A stretch of DNA of 64,000 nucleotides, taken from assembly GCA_003833135.1 (NCBI GenBank), contig QZLH01000314.1:2938-66937 (forward strand), given 5' to 3'. Of the stretch, positions 35,427 through 45,337 are shown piece after piece (position 1 is the stretch's first letter; each line of letters opens with the position of its first letter). The notes beneath the pieces are model-generated. The model did no database searches. It was not told the DNA's origin and saw nothing but the letters and a program-made list of their open reading frames with translations. The translations under genes were made by a program, and so were the position numbers. The stretch comes from Oehlia diaphana (lineage: Eukaryota; Glomeromycota; Glomeromycetes; Glomerales; Glomeraceae).

Positions 35427-37256
35427 ATGGGAAAGAAAGACGGCAAAGTGTCCGTGCAAGGCCCTTTTCGTAGAATAAACATTTATGTGGCAATATTTCT
35501 TATAACTTTTCTTCTTTTACTATCCTATATTTCCAATCCTTATGACCAAATAATAGGTAATGAAATCATAGATAATGAAGCAGACAAAACAACAGGAGAA
35601 CCAGGAAATTATAATATATTATTTGCGATTACCTCTACAGTTGACGCTATACGTCAAAGGAGGTTATTAAGGGAAGCACTATTTGGTATAAAGAATAACT
35701 TGGAACCATGTATGTTCCAAGATGGTAACGTTTATTATAAGTTCTTAATTGAACCATATAAAAGTGTAGAAAGAGGCAAGTTAAGAGACTTTACTGCAGA
35801 AGTTGTTGAATACGATGATATTAAGGAATTTCCAAATCTCGGCGATCAAAAATTTCAAGAAAACATTCTCCAATGGGTAATAAATTAATCAAAATTTTTA
35901 TTGTTTTATAAATATATTTTTTACGTATATTTAACAAACCAAATTTCATTATTTTCTAGGCACAAGATCTCGGAGCTAATAAAGATATTAATTATAATTA
36001 TCTTGTAATTATTAATGACAAGACTCTTGTTAATCTTGAAAAACTTCAACAAGTTTTGGAGGAGTCCATTAACGGAAATGTATTGACGCAAACTCAAAAA
36101 CGTAGACTTGTGTGGGGTTCATTCATGACGGAAGATGCTGATGATATGGCCATCATTCTTGGCCGTGATGCTATTGCTCCCATTCTCAATTCAAAAAACA
36201 GCATTAAAATCGTTAACTCAAACTTCACAAATCCGATTACACGAGCTTTCCAATATTACCAAGAATATCCTAATGAGGCCGATTTATATCTTGTGAATGA
36301 TGAAATCGGAATTGTCGAATTTCCAAATGCCGTAGAGAATGTTTCCATTGAAAAAACTATAGCTGTTGGTCGTGTATACCTAGAAGATGATATGAGGGAT
36401 TTAGTTGAACATCTTTCAATTCCCAAAATTCTGATTTGTCATCCTCGAAATGACCCAAGTAAATTAAATATTGCTGTTATCACTAGCAGTTTCGTTTATG
36501 ATAATCTTTGTATGCTCCCCGCAGCTCGTATAACAGGTGATAACAAACGTGGCTATGCTCAAAGAAATGGATACTCTTTTGTAGGAAGATCCGCTGAATT
36601 TACTCAACAAGTTAGTAAAAAACGTAAAACTGTGTGGGGCAAGTTTGATGCTATTGAAAAAGTTCTTCCACATTATGACTGGATATTCTGGCTCGATATG
36701 GATACCGTAATAATGAATTATAATGTAACTGTAGAAAGTCTTTTTGAAAAATTTGCTGAAATAGTTGGTGGGTGGGAAGAATTTGAAAAGAAGCACTTAA
36801 TTGTTGCGAGACCAGTTCACGATGTGATGATTAATGCTGGAGTGTTTATGATGAGAAATTCTCAATGGAGTCGAGATTTTTTGAGAATTGCACAAAATAG
36901 AAGAGATCTTTATTTGGGCCATATGTATGAACAACATGCCATGTGGGACCTTATAAGAGAACCAGATTGGGCACCTGGAGTAAGTTGAAAATAAATTTTG
37001 CTTTTAGATCAAAGATAACAAATGTGTAACTTATATATAATTTTTTTAAATTTTTAAAACGCAGACTTTATGGCTAGACCAAGATGATCGTACTTTTAAT
37101 ACTTTCCCATCTCGATATATACATGGTGATTTCGTTGTACATTATGCTCCCGATGGTTGCCCTGCAAAACCGATCATTGATGCTATTGGTAAAATGAAAT
37201 TATTGGAAATAAATCCTGATATGAAAATAACACTTGACCATAAGATGGACCATTAA
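35427..37256 (+). CDS. GT34-family Golgi glycosyltransferase (GMA12/MNN10 type)
   Basis: Three exons (35427-35876, 35960-36979, 37065-37256) encode 553 aa. A short basic cytosolic tail precedes one transmembrane helix at ~20-38 (VAIFLITFLLLLSYI), giving a type II Golgi topology. The C-terminal half is the galactosyltransferase GMA12/MNN10 domain: KLNIAVITSSF, an NGYSF segment, WGKFDAIEKVLPHYDWIFWL and the metal-binding DMD at residues 396-398, then INAGVFMMRNSQWSRDFL, YEQHAMWDLI and FVVHYAPDGC. These enzymes transfer galactose or mannose onto N-glycans from nucleotide sugars. The first half (60-300) shows no clear family; it may be a second, degenerate glycosyltransferase-like domain. Sugar specificity cannot be told. 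Confidence 0.88.
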
Positions 37257-38054
37257 AGCCGTAATAGTTTAATGAACCTTGCGTCGAGCGACAAAATTTT
37301 AAGTAGAAACAACGCAAGTATTTCATTTTCAATCTGATTAGCAAAAGATTTACTGTAACAATAAAAATATATATATATTTATATGTAGATATTTTTGTTT
37401 ATTTTTAAACTTATTATTTCAAAAATAAAAAATAATACAATTAATTGAATAAAATTTATTATGTAAATAAAAATTGATCGGTGATTGAATTAACTACATC
37501 ATGGAACGCGATACGCGATGAACCAGAGTATATCAAAATGAGTCATTACTTCTAATATATTTCATAGCTGATGATGCAATCTTGCATATAATTTAACTAA
37601 TTTAACGTTGTACCTTATTATGTTTCAATATATCATATATGACGCAGCAAAAAAAAATTCCCGCGTATTATCATTTATCATTACTACGAGTTCTTACTAC
37701 GATAATTATGGGTATTAATTAATCAAATTAATCATAAATAAAAATCGCGTCACTTTTATTTAGTCTACACTAGTATCTGCCTTAAATTATAATGAATTAA
37801 TGTTTTACAGAATTATTACTCTCTACTCTCTAGTATTGTTTTCTTTCGAGAGTGACTAATTATTACACTAATACTGCGCATAATAAGTTTTTTTTTTTTT
37901 TTTACCGGAATTTGGTAATTTGATTCCGCTTTGTTTGTTTCACAATTTTTTTATATTTAATCGATTGATTGATTTTTTTGTAAAAAATTTTTTTTTAGAC
38001 AGAAAAGTTAACTATTCCAAAATTCAAAGTTTTATTTCGCATAAAAAAGAAAAA
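37257..38054. other. Intergenic, no gene seen
   Basis: A+T-rich spacer. An upstream in-frame ATG at 37920 extends the next ORF by 45 residues but that part is low-complexity and follows poly-T, so it is treated as 5' UTR. Confidence 0.45.
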
Positions 38055-38890
38055 ATGAACAATTCTTTAGCTAGACTACCCGATTTTCAAAAATTCACAG
38101 AGATTTTACCAAATATATATAGAGCAACCTTTAGTCAAAATTATGCAAAACTTTCATATCCGATTAATGTATTCCTCATTCACGTTCCTATGACTAGAGA
38201 TTGTATCCTGCTTGATACATCAGATCCAACTAACACTAATCAACTTTTGATCGCTCTTTCCGATCATTTCTCTTCATATTCAGATTTTAATTTAAAATAC
38301 ATCGGGTTAACCGATAATAATTATGATCATACGGGTTCTGTATCCAAATTACTAGAAGAATATAACGAGGTTAAAGTGTTACTTGGAGAATCCGGAGATA
38401 TCAAGAGTTATGATTATTTGTTTAAAAATGTAAAAGAAGAAGTTTTGGATAAGTATCAAATAATTAAACAAGGTAATGAGGATGAATTCGAATATTATAA
38501 TATTCTTAAACCGATCTTTACACTTGGAAATCCATCAGGTAATAAGAAAATTATATGTATATATAAATTTTTTTGAAAGAAGATGCTAATCGTTCTTAAT
38601 ATTTTTTTTTTGAAATAATAGGCTCACTTTCATTTTTACATATACCCACGAATTCAATTTTCATTGGAGATATGATTACAAACGTTTCACATATTCCTCT
38701 TTCATCGAATCCATCAATTATGTTACCATTAACTTTAACCACAACTCAACTAAATAATATTAAACTAGCTATAAATCAAATTTCTCAACTAGATAATGTG
38801 GAACATATATTTCCTTCTCATGATCATAGTTATGGTGGCTTTAATATTGAATTTCTTAGAACGTTTGTTAAAAATTCTTTTTATTCGTGA
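38055..38890 (+). CDS. Metallo-beta-lactamase-fold protein with altered metal motif
   Basis: Two exons, 38055-38538 and 38622-38890, encode 250 aa. The start MNNSLARLPDFQKFTEILPN then VFLIHVPMTRDCILLDTSDP follows the beta-strand pattern of the metallo-beta-lactamase superfamily. The family THxHxDHxG signature appears as TDNNYDHTGS: the first two His are replaced by Asp and Asn, while the Asp-His pair stays. The later elements NSIFIGDMITNVSH and HIFPSHDH (the usual GHG-type His) are recognisable. It may bind a single metal ion or be a non-catalytic member. Size (250 aa) is that of a minimal hydrolase domain. Function unknown. It is convergent with the folate ligase gene. Confidence 0.75.
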
Positions 38891-38984
38891 TATCAAAAAA
38901 TGTGAATAATTAAAAATTTTTTAAAAAAGATTTGAATCAATAATATAGATTTTTTAAAGAAATTTATTTATTTTTTTTTAATTT

Positions 38985-40304
38985 TCAGTTGTAAACATCA
39001 ATTTGAAGGAGCCTGAATAAATCTGAAATAAAATATAAACTCCCACATAATACAACTAATCCACCTTCTTTGTTACACTTTGTATAAGCATGATAAAGTG
39101 CCTCTCTTAAATTTTCAGCAACAAAAGCGTCAATATTTTCTTTCACATCCCTTGCAACTTTTATGATTTCTTTGGGATCATAACAACTTATCCATGGCAT
39201 ACCTTCCACCTGTGAAAAATCGACAGCTGTTAATGAATCATTATCATTTAATAAAATTTCAAAAATTTCTGTAATATTCTTTCCTTTTGTAGCAGCAAAT
39301 ATCCAATGAATTTTAATTAATTTATTCTCATATTGTTTGTCGATAAATGTTCTTAATGATTTTACAGCTTGTGGATTATGAGCACCATCAATTAAAAGAT
39401 TAGAAGCTACAGAAAATTCAAGAACTTTCGATAATATAGAAGCATCTACCCACTGTAATCTTCCTGGCCACTTAGTTGATTCTATTCCAACAATGATATC
39501 TTTATTAGTTATATTTGCAAATTTCTTTTCGGTCTTTCTTAAGAGATCTATAGCAAAAATAGCAGTAGCAGAATTTTCTAATTGAATATCCCCAGGTAGT
39601 GGAATATTAATTTTAATATATGTATTATCTAAAAATTTAGTTGAAGCTAATCCTGATCGTTCTTGTTCCCATTTTGCACCATCAACAAGTAAAATTTTTG
39701 CACAGCCAACTTCTTCAGCACATCTCTTTAATGTATCTAAAGCTTTTTCTTCAATTTGTGGGGCAATAATAACATTTCCATTTTTTTTCATAATTCCAGC
39801 TTTTTCTTTTGCAATAGATTCAATATTATCGCCCAAAAAATTTGTATGATCCATTCCTAAAGAAGTAATAATACTTGATAAAACATTATCAAAAACATTT
39901 GTCGCATCTAATCTTCCACCCAATCCAACTTCGACTATAGAAACATCTACTTGTTGTTTATCAAACCAATATAAAGATATAGCTGTTAATATTTCAAATG
40001 GACTTGACTCTAAATTATTAGTGGAATTTACATTCGTTATAATTTCACTTGTTTTTAAGAAATCTTCTTTTGATATCGGCAAACCATTTATTCTAATTGA
40101 ATCGCGAAGTTCAAGCAAATGTGGCGAATTAAACCTTCCAGTTTTATAACCTGATTGTAAAAGAATTGAATCTATATACGCTGATGTTGAACCTTTACCA
40201 TTAGTACCAGCTATATGAATTACTGAAAGTCGTTTATGTGGATTATTAATTAATTCTAAGAGTGAAAATATTCTTTCTAAACCCAAGTTAATAACGGTTG
40301 ACAT
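38985..40304 (-). CDS. FOL3: Dihydrofolate synthase / folylpolyglutamate synthase
   Basis: A single exon of 439 aa. It belongs to the Mur-ligase-related folate ligases that add glutamate to dihydropteroate or folate using ATP. Seen: the P-loop HIAGTNGKGSTS (GTNGKGS at 33-39), the SPHL and RDSIRING segments, EVGLGGRLDATNVFDN, SLGMDHTNFLGDNIESIAKEKAGI, WPGRLQWV and the C-terminal LLIDGAHNPQA. No targeting peptide is visible, which fits cytosolic Fol3 (dihydrofolate synthase) better than the mitochondrial/cytosolic Met7 polyglutamate synthase, but the split between the two cannot be made firmly by eye. Length is normal. Confidence 0.92.
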   Translation of the reverse strand: MSTVINLGLERIFSLLELINNPHKRLSVIHIAGTNGKGSTSAYIDSILLQSGYKTGRFNSPHLLELRDSIRINGLPISKEDFLKTSEIITNVNSTNNLESSPFEILTAISLYWFDKQQVDVSIVEVGLGGRLDATNVFDNVLSSIITSLGMDHTNFLGDNIESIAKEKAGIMKKNGNVIIAPQIEEKALDTLKRCAEEVGCAKILLVDGAKWEQERSGLASTKFLDNTYIKINIPLPGDIQLENSATAIFAIDLLRKTEKKFANITNKDIIVGIESTKWPGRLQWVDASILSKVLEFSVASNLLIDGAHNPQAVKSLRTFIDKQYENKLIKIHWIFAATKGKNITEIFEILLNDNDSLTAVDFSQVEGMPWISCYDPKEIIKVARDVKENIDAFVAENLREALYHAYTKCNKEGGLVVLCGSLYFISDLFRLLQIDVYN

Positions 40305-41972
40305 ACTTACTTGAAATTTTTAAATAGATTTTTTTAAGAAAAAAATAGTTTTAACTGAAAAATATTAGCCGCAAGTTATCGTAGTTCAATTTGCATACCA
40401 CCAATCACGTTTACGTAAAATTGATCATCATCCAAGCCACCCAAATTTCTAATGAGATGATCAGGTTGATACTTATTACTTTCCCCGATAGAATTAAGTT
40501 TAGGAATGCAAAAGAACTTCAGTTCATTTAACAATAAATCCAAATATCGTAATTTACACGCATACATGTACAGATAAGATGTACAGTATATCGTTTATCA
40601 GAGAAAATTTATTGGCCGCAAATGCTCAACAAGAATTAATTGCAGAATCTAATTAATTTAATTATTTCAAATACCAAAACAATTCGCAAAAATTGTTGGA
40701 TAATATGAAGAGTACGTGATGCACATCTAACCTGTGTTTGTTTTGCGAATACAGAATTTTATCATAGTCGTCGATTCAATATTCCGATCATAATATAGAG
40801 AGCGAGAAAATGCAAAGGATCGTAGCTGCTGTCGGTGAGTTGATGAAAGCTTTATATGCTTTTTATATTTGTCGAAATTATCGTGAAACTGTTGCTTTAG
40901 GTTTTCTTTACGAGTTCTATTGATAACAAAGCCAATAATAAAGTGCAAACCTTAATAGACATTAACCTGTACGAGTTTACTCTACGATAAAATTAATTTA
41001 ATTTTTACATTGTAGTCATGCTTTGATACTGACGTCCTCTTCATGAAAATAAGCATATCAGTATATAATTAGGAATTCAAAGCTCTAGAATTGTTACAAT
41101 AAAATAATTTAAAAATAGTCTATGTATGCTTGTGATTATGAAGACTTGGATTGCTGAGAAATGAGGAATATCATTTACATATGTTATACAGTAATTCCTT
41201 TAGCATCTGTCTGACATATAATTGATTGAAACAATAATAGCGTTTACTAATACTGAAAAGAATTAAGAAATTTAATGCAACGTTTAGGATCGTTTTTCAT
41301 TAATCATGATCGCTGCCATATTATAAAGATAGCTCAGATTTTGATGTTGCATAAAGAAAATGAATCATTTTAATAGCATTTATCAACAACGAAATGTTTA
41401 ATGTAAATTTCATCTCCTTTTATGAGCATCTGTTTAGAAAATCAGCAAGAAGCATTTGATTCTTGAAAAAGAAGTCCAGTAGCAATTGAATAGGGGTATG
41501 TTATGATAGTTTTCCTCAAAAGTACGAAAATAAAAAAAAAATATAAAGTATATAATAAAGTGACATAAAAGTAAATCTTTTATTTGGTTACTTATAACGA
41601 GTGAATTTCATCAAAAAGAACTTGTGATCCAAACCTACAATAAACGTACCGTTAAATTCATTACAACTTAATAAATTAGCATGCTGAATATTAAGAAAGT
41701 CATTACGCGTCAATAAATTCTTCTTATTAGGTATCAATTTGATGTTTACCGTTATAGTGTTTTTGGAAAATCCTTATAAATATGGCTAAATTAACATTTT
41801 ATTAACGTGTAATAAATCATGCTAAGTTGCCTAATATGTCTCGTGGGGTAAATTTTTTATCCCTAACGGAAAAATTTCGTCGAAGAAGTCGGAGAACCAT
41901 TAAAGACTACATACTTTTTTATATCAAAACTTTCTTCGAAATTAAAAATTTTTACGCTTTAATGTTTCAAGA
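40305..41972. other. Intergenic, no gene seen
   Basis: 1.7 kb between the divergent FOL3 and BTB copy 2 genes. Several short open frames exist on the minus strand, none with coding character or splice sites that make a gene. Confidence 0.4.
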
Positions 41973-42824
41973 ATGAGTTCATCAAATGAGGACGAACGCA
42001 TTATATTAAATGTTGGTGGTATCAAGGTAAAAAAAAAAAGAAAGAATATTTCACTATGTATATAATAATTGCATACGTGTGTGTAATATTAAACAATTTA
42101 AATAATTCTTCATTAGTATGAAACATACAAATCAACATTAGCGGCTTATCCCAACACGTTTCTTGGAGCGATGTTTCAAGAAAGGAATCAACAGTTACGT
42201 CATCCAACAAATGGAAATGAATATTTCTTTGATCGTAACGGTTTTGCATTCCGTTACATCCTCGAATTTTATCGAAATGGAAAACTCTTGTTGCCAGATT
42301 TTAAAGATAATGACATTTCAGGACATGGATTAACTAATGTTTCATACAAGGAATTGTTACAAGAAGTTGATTATTTTCAGATCCCAATTGAAGATAATTT
42401 GGAAGATTTTCCTTCTAATGAGGAATTGGCCAAAATATTAGATGGATTTATTCAAACATTAAAAAAATGCATCCATCATTTAAAAAGGGAGTTTGTTAAA
42501 GGTTTATATCAATTTGTTATCGTTTTTTATGAAGTACCATGCATTAATATTTCAATGGAAGTAATAAATTATTATACAGCTCCTGGTAATAATACTATAA
42601 TTAAATTATTAAAACCTTATTCAGCTTGTGCTTATAGCATATTAGACCTATATGGAGATAAGATTACTGATAAATTTAATTCTAGAGACGACTTATATAT
42701 TAGCTTAATTGATTGTAATGTTCCCTCCCCTGCTCATGGTAAAGTAAAAGTCTTACATATCTATCTAGATGCTAGTTTCTTTGATACTGAAAATATTCTT
42801 AAACACTCAAAAGAATTAAACTAG
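41973..42824 (+). CDS. KCTD-type BTB/POZ (T1) protein, copy 2
   Basis: Two exons, 41973-42026 and 42117-42824, give 253 aa. The BTB-T1 domain (ERIILNVGGIK, then YETYKSTLAAYPNTFLGAMF, FFDRNGFAFRYILEFYRNGK, ELLQEVDYFQIP) is at residues 8-115 with the same intron site as the other two copies. The C-terminal part has KLLKPYSACAYSILDLYGDK and ends ENILKHSKELN. Closest by eye to copy 1 at 24707. Likely an oligomeric adaptor; no channel segment. Downstream, 3' to 3', lies copy 3. Confidence 0.9.
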
Positions 42825-42984
42825 TAGTTTTATTATTTCTTTATTTGTAATTTTCTTGATAATTTTCTTCTAACTTTTTTGAATAAATTCCAGTTTTTGT
42901 ACATACATTGTTAAATGATTTATAATACATTGTTTATTTCGTATATCTAATGTAAGGAAAATTTCCATATATATTTGTTAACAG

Positions 42985-43190
42985 TCTGTTAGCAGGGCCA
43001 CAAAATCCAAGATCACTAATAACTCAAGTATAATTAAATTTGAATATAATATATTTCCAGAATGTAAATCTCTATGAATTGAATTTTCTCTGTAATTTCT
43101 TTCTATCCATGTAAGATTTACGCAGACAAAATTGAATTGAGTCCAACATAATGTGATATATTTATATAATATATTTATTTTTACAAAGAC
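42985..43190 (-). pseudogene. Fragment of TKL-type protein kinase
   Basis: In one frame the minus strand reads a helix-E-like segment and IHRDLHSGNILYSN (catalytic loop, 43038-43079), and in a second frame the neighbouring SDLGFCGPAN (activation-loop start, 42988-43017). In intact paralogous kinases these follow each other in one frame, so at least one frameshift separates them here. No N-lobe or C-lobe was found nearby. It is a dead fragment between two BTB genes. Confidence 0.75.
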
Positions 43191-43236
43191 TTTTAAAATA
43201 CATTCAATGTTCATATAAATATACAAATTTAATTAA

Positions 43237-44408
43237 CTATCTTCTCATTAAAGAAGATTTAGAATAAATATATTGATTATTAAATTGAATAAGAATTGTA
43301 ATAGTAACAATGAAAATGTTACCCGATCGGCCTATTTTAATTTCGATCGCTTCGTTAAAATCTACCATCAATTTTTTTACAATCTCATTTCCATACCATT
43401 CCAATAATTTAAATCCACATGCTTTAAATGGTTTCATAATTTCTTTTATTCTATCAAGATCTAAATCAAACTCAATTGACGATGAATGTTGATTATCTTT
43501 TCCCTGATTTGATATTAATAATCTAGAATGAAAATAAATATTAATTTGTCTTCTTAAATTATGATATATTTCAAAAACTATACTACTTAAAGCCATTACA
43601 AATGAATCTAAAAGTTGTACATGTTCTTCAACTGTTGCCCATCTACGTAATCTACCCATTTCAACATTATTATTAGTATTGTTAATATTCGGTGTAGATG
43701 AATAAGTTTGAGAGACAGGGTTATGATATTGAGAATTTTGAGAAATATTAGAATGTTGAGAAGTGTTAGAATGTTGAGAAGTGTTAGAATGTTGAGAAGT
43801 GTTAGAATGTTGAGAAGTATTAGAATGTTGAGGATATTGAGTATTAGGGTAATGAGATTGAGTACCAGTTGTGACAAGATTTCTACGGTCATCACCAATA
43901 AGATTATTAATTGATAATGATTCGTTTTTTGAATCATTTGATGTCTTGGAAAGAAAAGATGTGACTGATAGTTCTTTAAATAAATCTCTAATTTCATTTA
44001 AATCATATTCTTTATCATCATGATCTTCATTCAATTCATTTGGAATTTTAAAGAATTCAAATTCTAAAACCATTTCTTTAAGACTAACTCCATTACAATG
44101 TCCTGAATCATTTGAAGGTGCCCATAAAATTTGTCCTGTACGATGATACTCTAATATATACCGAAATGCATACCCATTACGATCAAAGAAATATTCATTA
44201 TCTTTTTTTTGTCGTTTAAAATTTTCGCCAAATAATGTTCCAAGATAAGTTTCAGGATATTTAGTAAGCGTCGATCTATTAGTCTCGTACTAATAAAAAT
44301 TAAATTAAATTAAAAAATAATAAAAACTTGAAAAAAAAAAATTATTTAATAAAAAAATACCTTAATTCCTCCAACATTTAAAATAATTCTTTCATCATTT
44401 GATCCCAT
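43237..44408 (-). CDS. KCTD-type BTB/POZ (T1) protein, copy 3, with coding minisatellite
   Basis: Two exons, 44361-44408 and 43237-44289, encode 366 aa. The BTB-T1 domain starts DERIILNVGGIK, splits at the same place, and continues YETNRSTLTKYPETYLGTLF, FFDRNGYAFRYILEYHRTGQ and EMVLEFEFFKIP. The C-terminal module (MKPFKACGFKLLEWYGNEIV) matches that of copies 1 and 2. It is longer because of an inserted Ser/Asn-rich segment with about six copies of the hexapeptide QHSNTS (18-bp units, 43733-43840). The last residues run into I/Y-rich sequence. It is inverted relative to copy 2, and the two are convergent. Confidence 0.88.
43733..43840. repeat. 18-bp coding minisatellite (QHSNTS repeats)
   Basis: Six consecutive 18-bp units of type GAATGTTGAGAAGTGTTA inside BTB copy 3, the middle ones identical. 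The period is a multiple of three, so copy-number change would keep the frame. Confidence 0.9.
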
Positions 44409-45337
44409 CTTAAATCGTAAAATTTTTTTTTTTAATTTTATAAGAAAAAAAAGGTTTTATGTTTAATCGGGAGTCCAATTCCGGTTAAATAGCTTTTTAT
44501 ATTGAATTTAATTTCACCAATTTTGGTACAACTTGAAACTTCAATGAACTAACTTATATTGGGTAGTCACATAATTTGATGACCCGCGAGTCAAGAATTT
44601 AATTGGATGAAAATCATTCGTGTAACATTAGTATTTTTTTAAGCTAGTTATTGAATGTATTTATCCTTTATATAGTATTTGATTTAATTTCCTGCTGGGA
44701 TTTTCATACAGTTCGTTTTATTATAAAATATTTTTCATGGGTATGATAAAGAAGTTATTAAAGATAATAACCATTTGAAGTCAGCAATGAAAAATTGTTT
44801 CTCATCACCACGGCGCTCCCGCTCCTAAATTTAATGATATAACAATTAATGTACGTGATGTCTGCGGAAAAAGTATAAGTTCACAGCATTGGGAGTTATA
44901 ATAAATCTTGTTATGATCAATTTAGCGGATGCCACACTCCAAAATCTTTTTATATCGGTAAAATTGAAAAATTTATAATAAAATAATTGAATATATTGTC
45001 AAATAAAATATATAAATATATAATAATTTTTGCGTTAATAGTATTTATAAACTGCTTTCTTAGGTAAAAATATAAATTATATGCGATTTTAGATTATGTG
45101 ATCGCCAATAATACGGCATCAGGGTTTTTTGTGACATGTATCTAAATGCCGAAATGATAATTCAGAATGTCTAATAGCAATGGATTCGAATCAAGCAAAT
45201 AAAATAATCGTATATAGTAAGACAAAAAAGCTTTCCAAAATTTAATTCAAAAAAATTGATTTTCATTTCTCATTTTTGGAATTTTCATTTGTTTGATACG
45301 CTTTCCTATATTCAAATAAAAATTTTAGTATAAATAA
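44409..45337. other. Intergenic, no gene seen
   Basis: 5' flank of BTB copy 3 and 3' flank of the kinase pseudogene. No coding segment recognised. Confidence 0.45.

Noticed and set aside
37920..38054. 45-residue upstream extension of the metallo-beta-lactamase-fold gene
   Set aside because: Starts outside the conserved domain in low-complexity sequence after poly-T; ATG at 38055 fits the fold better.
43608..43997. Leu/Ile-rich 129-codon frame
   Set aside because: Shadow frame of BTB copy 3; the repeat TLLNI comes from the 18-bp minisatellite read in the wrong frame.
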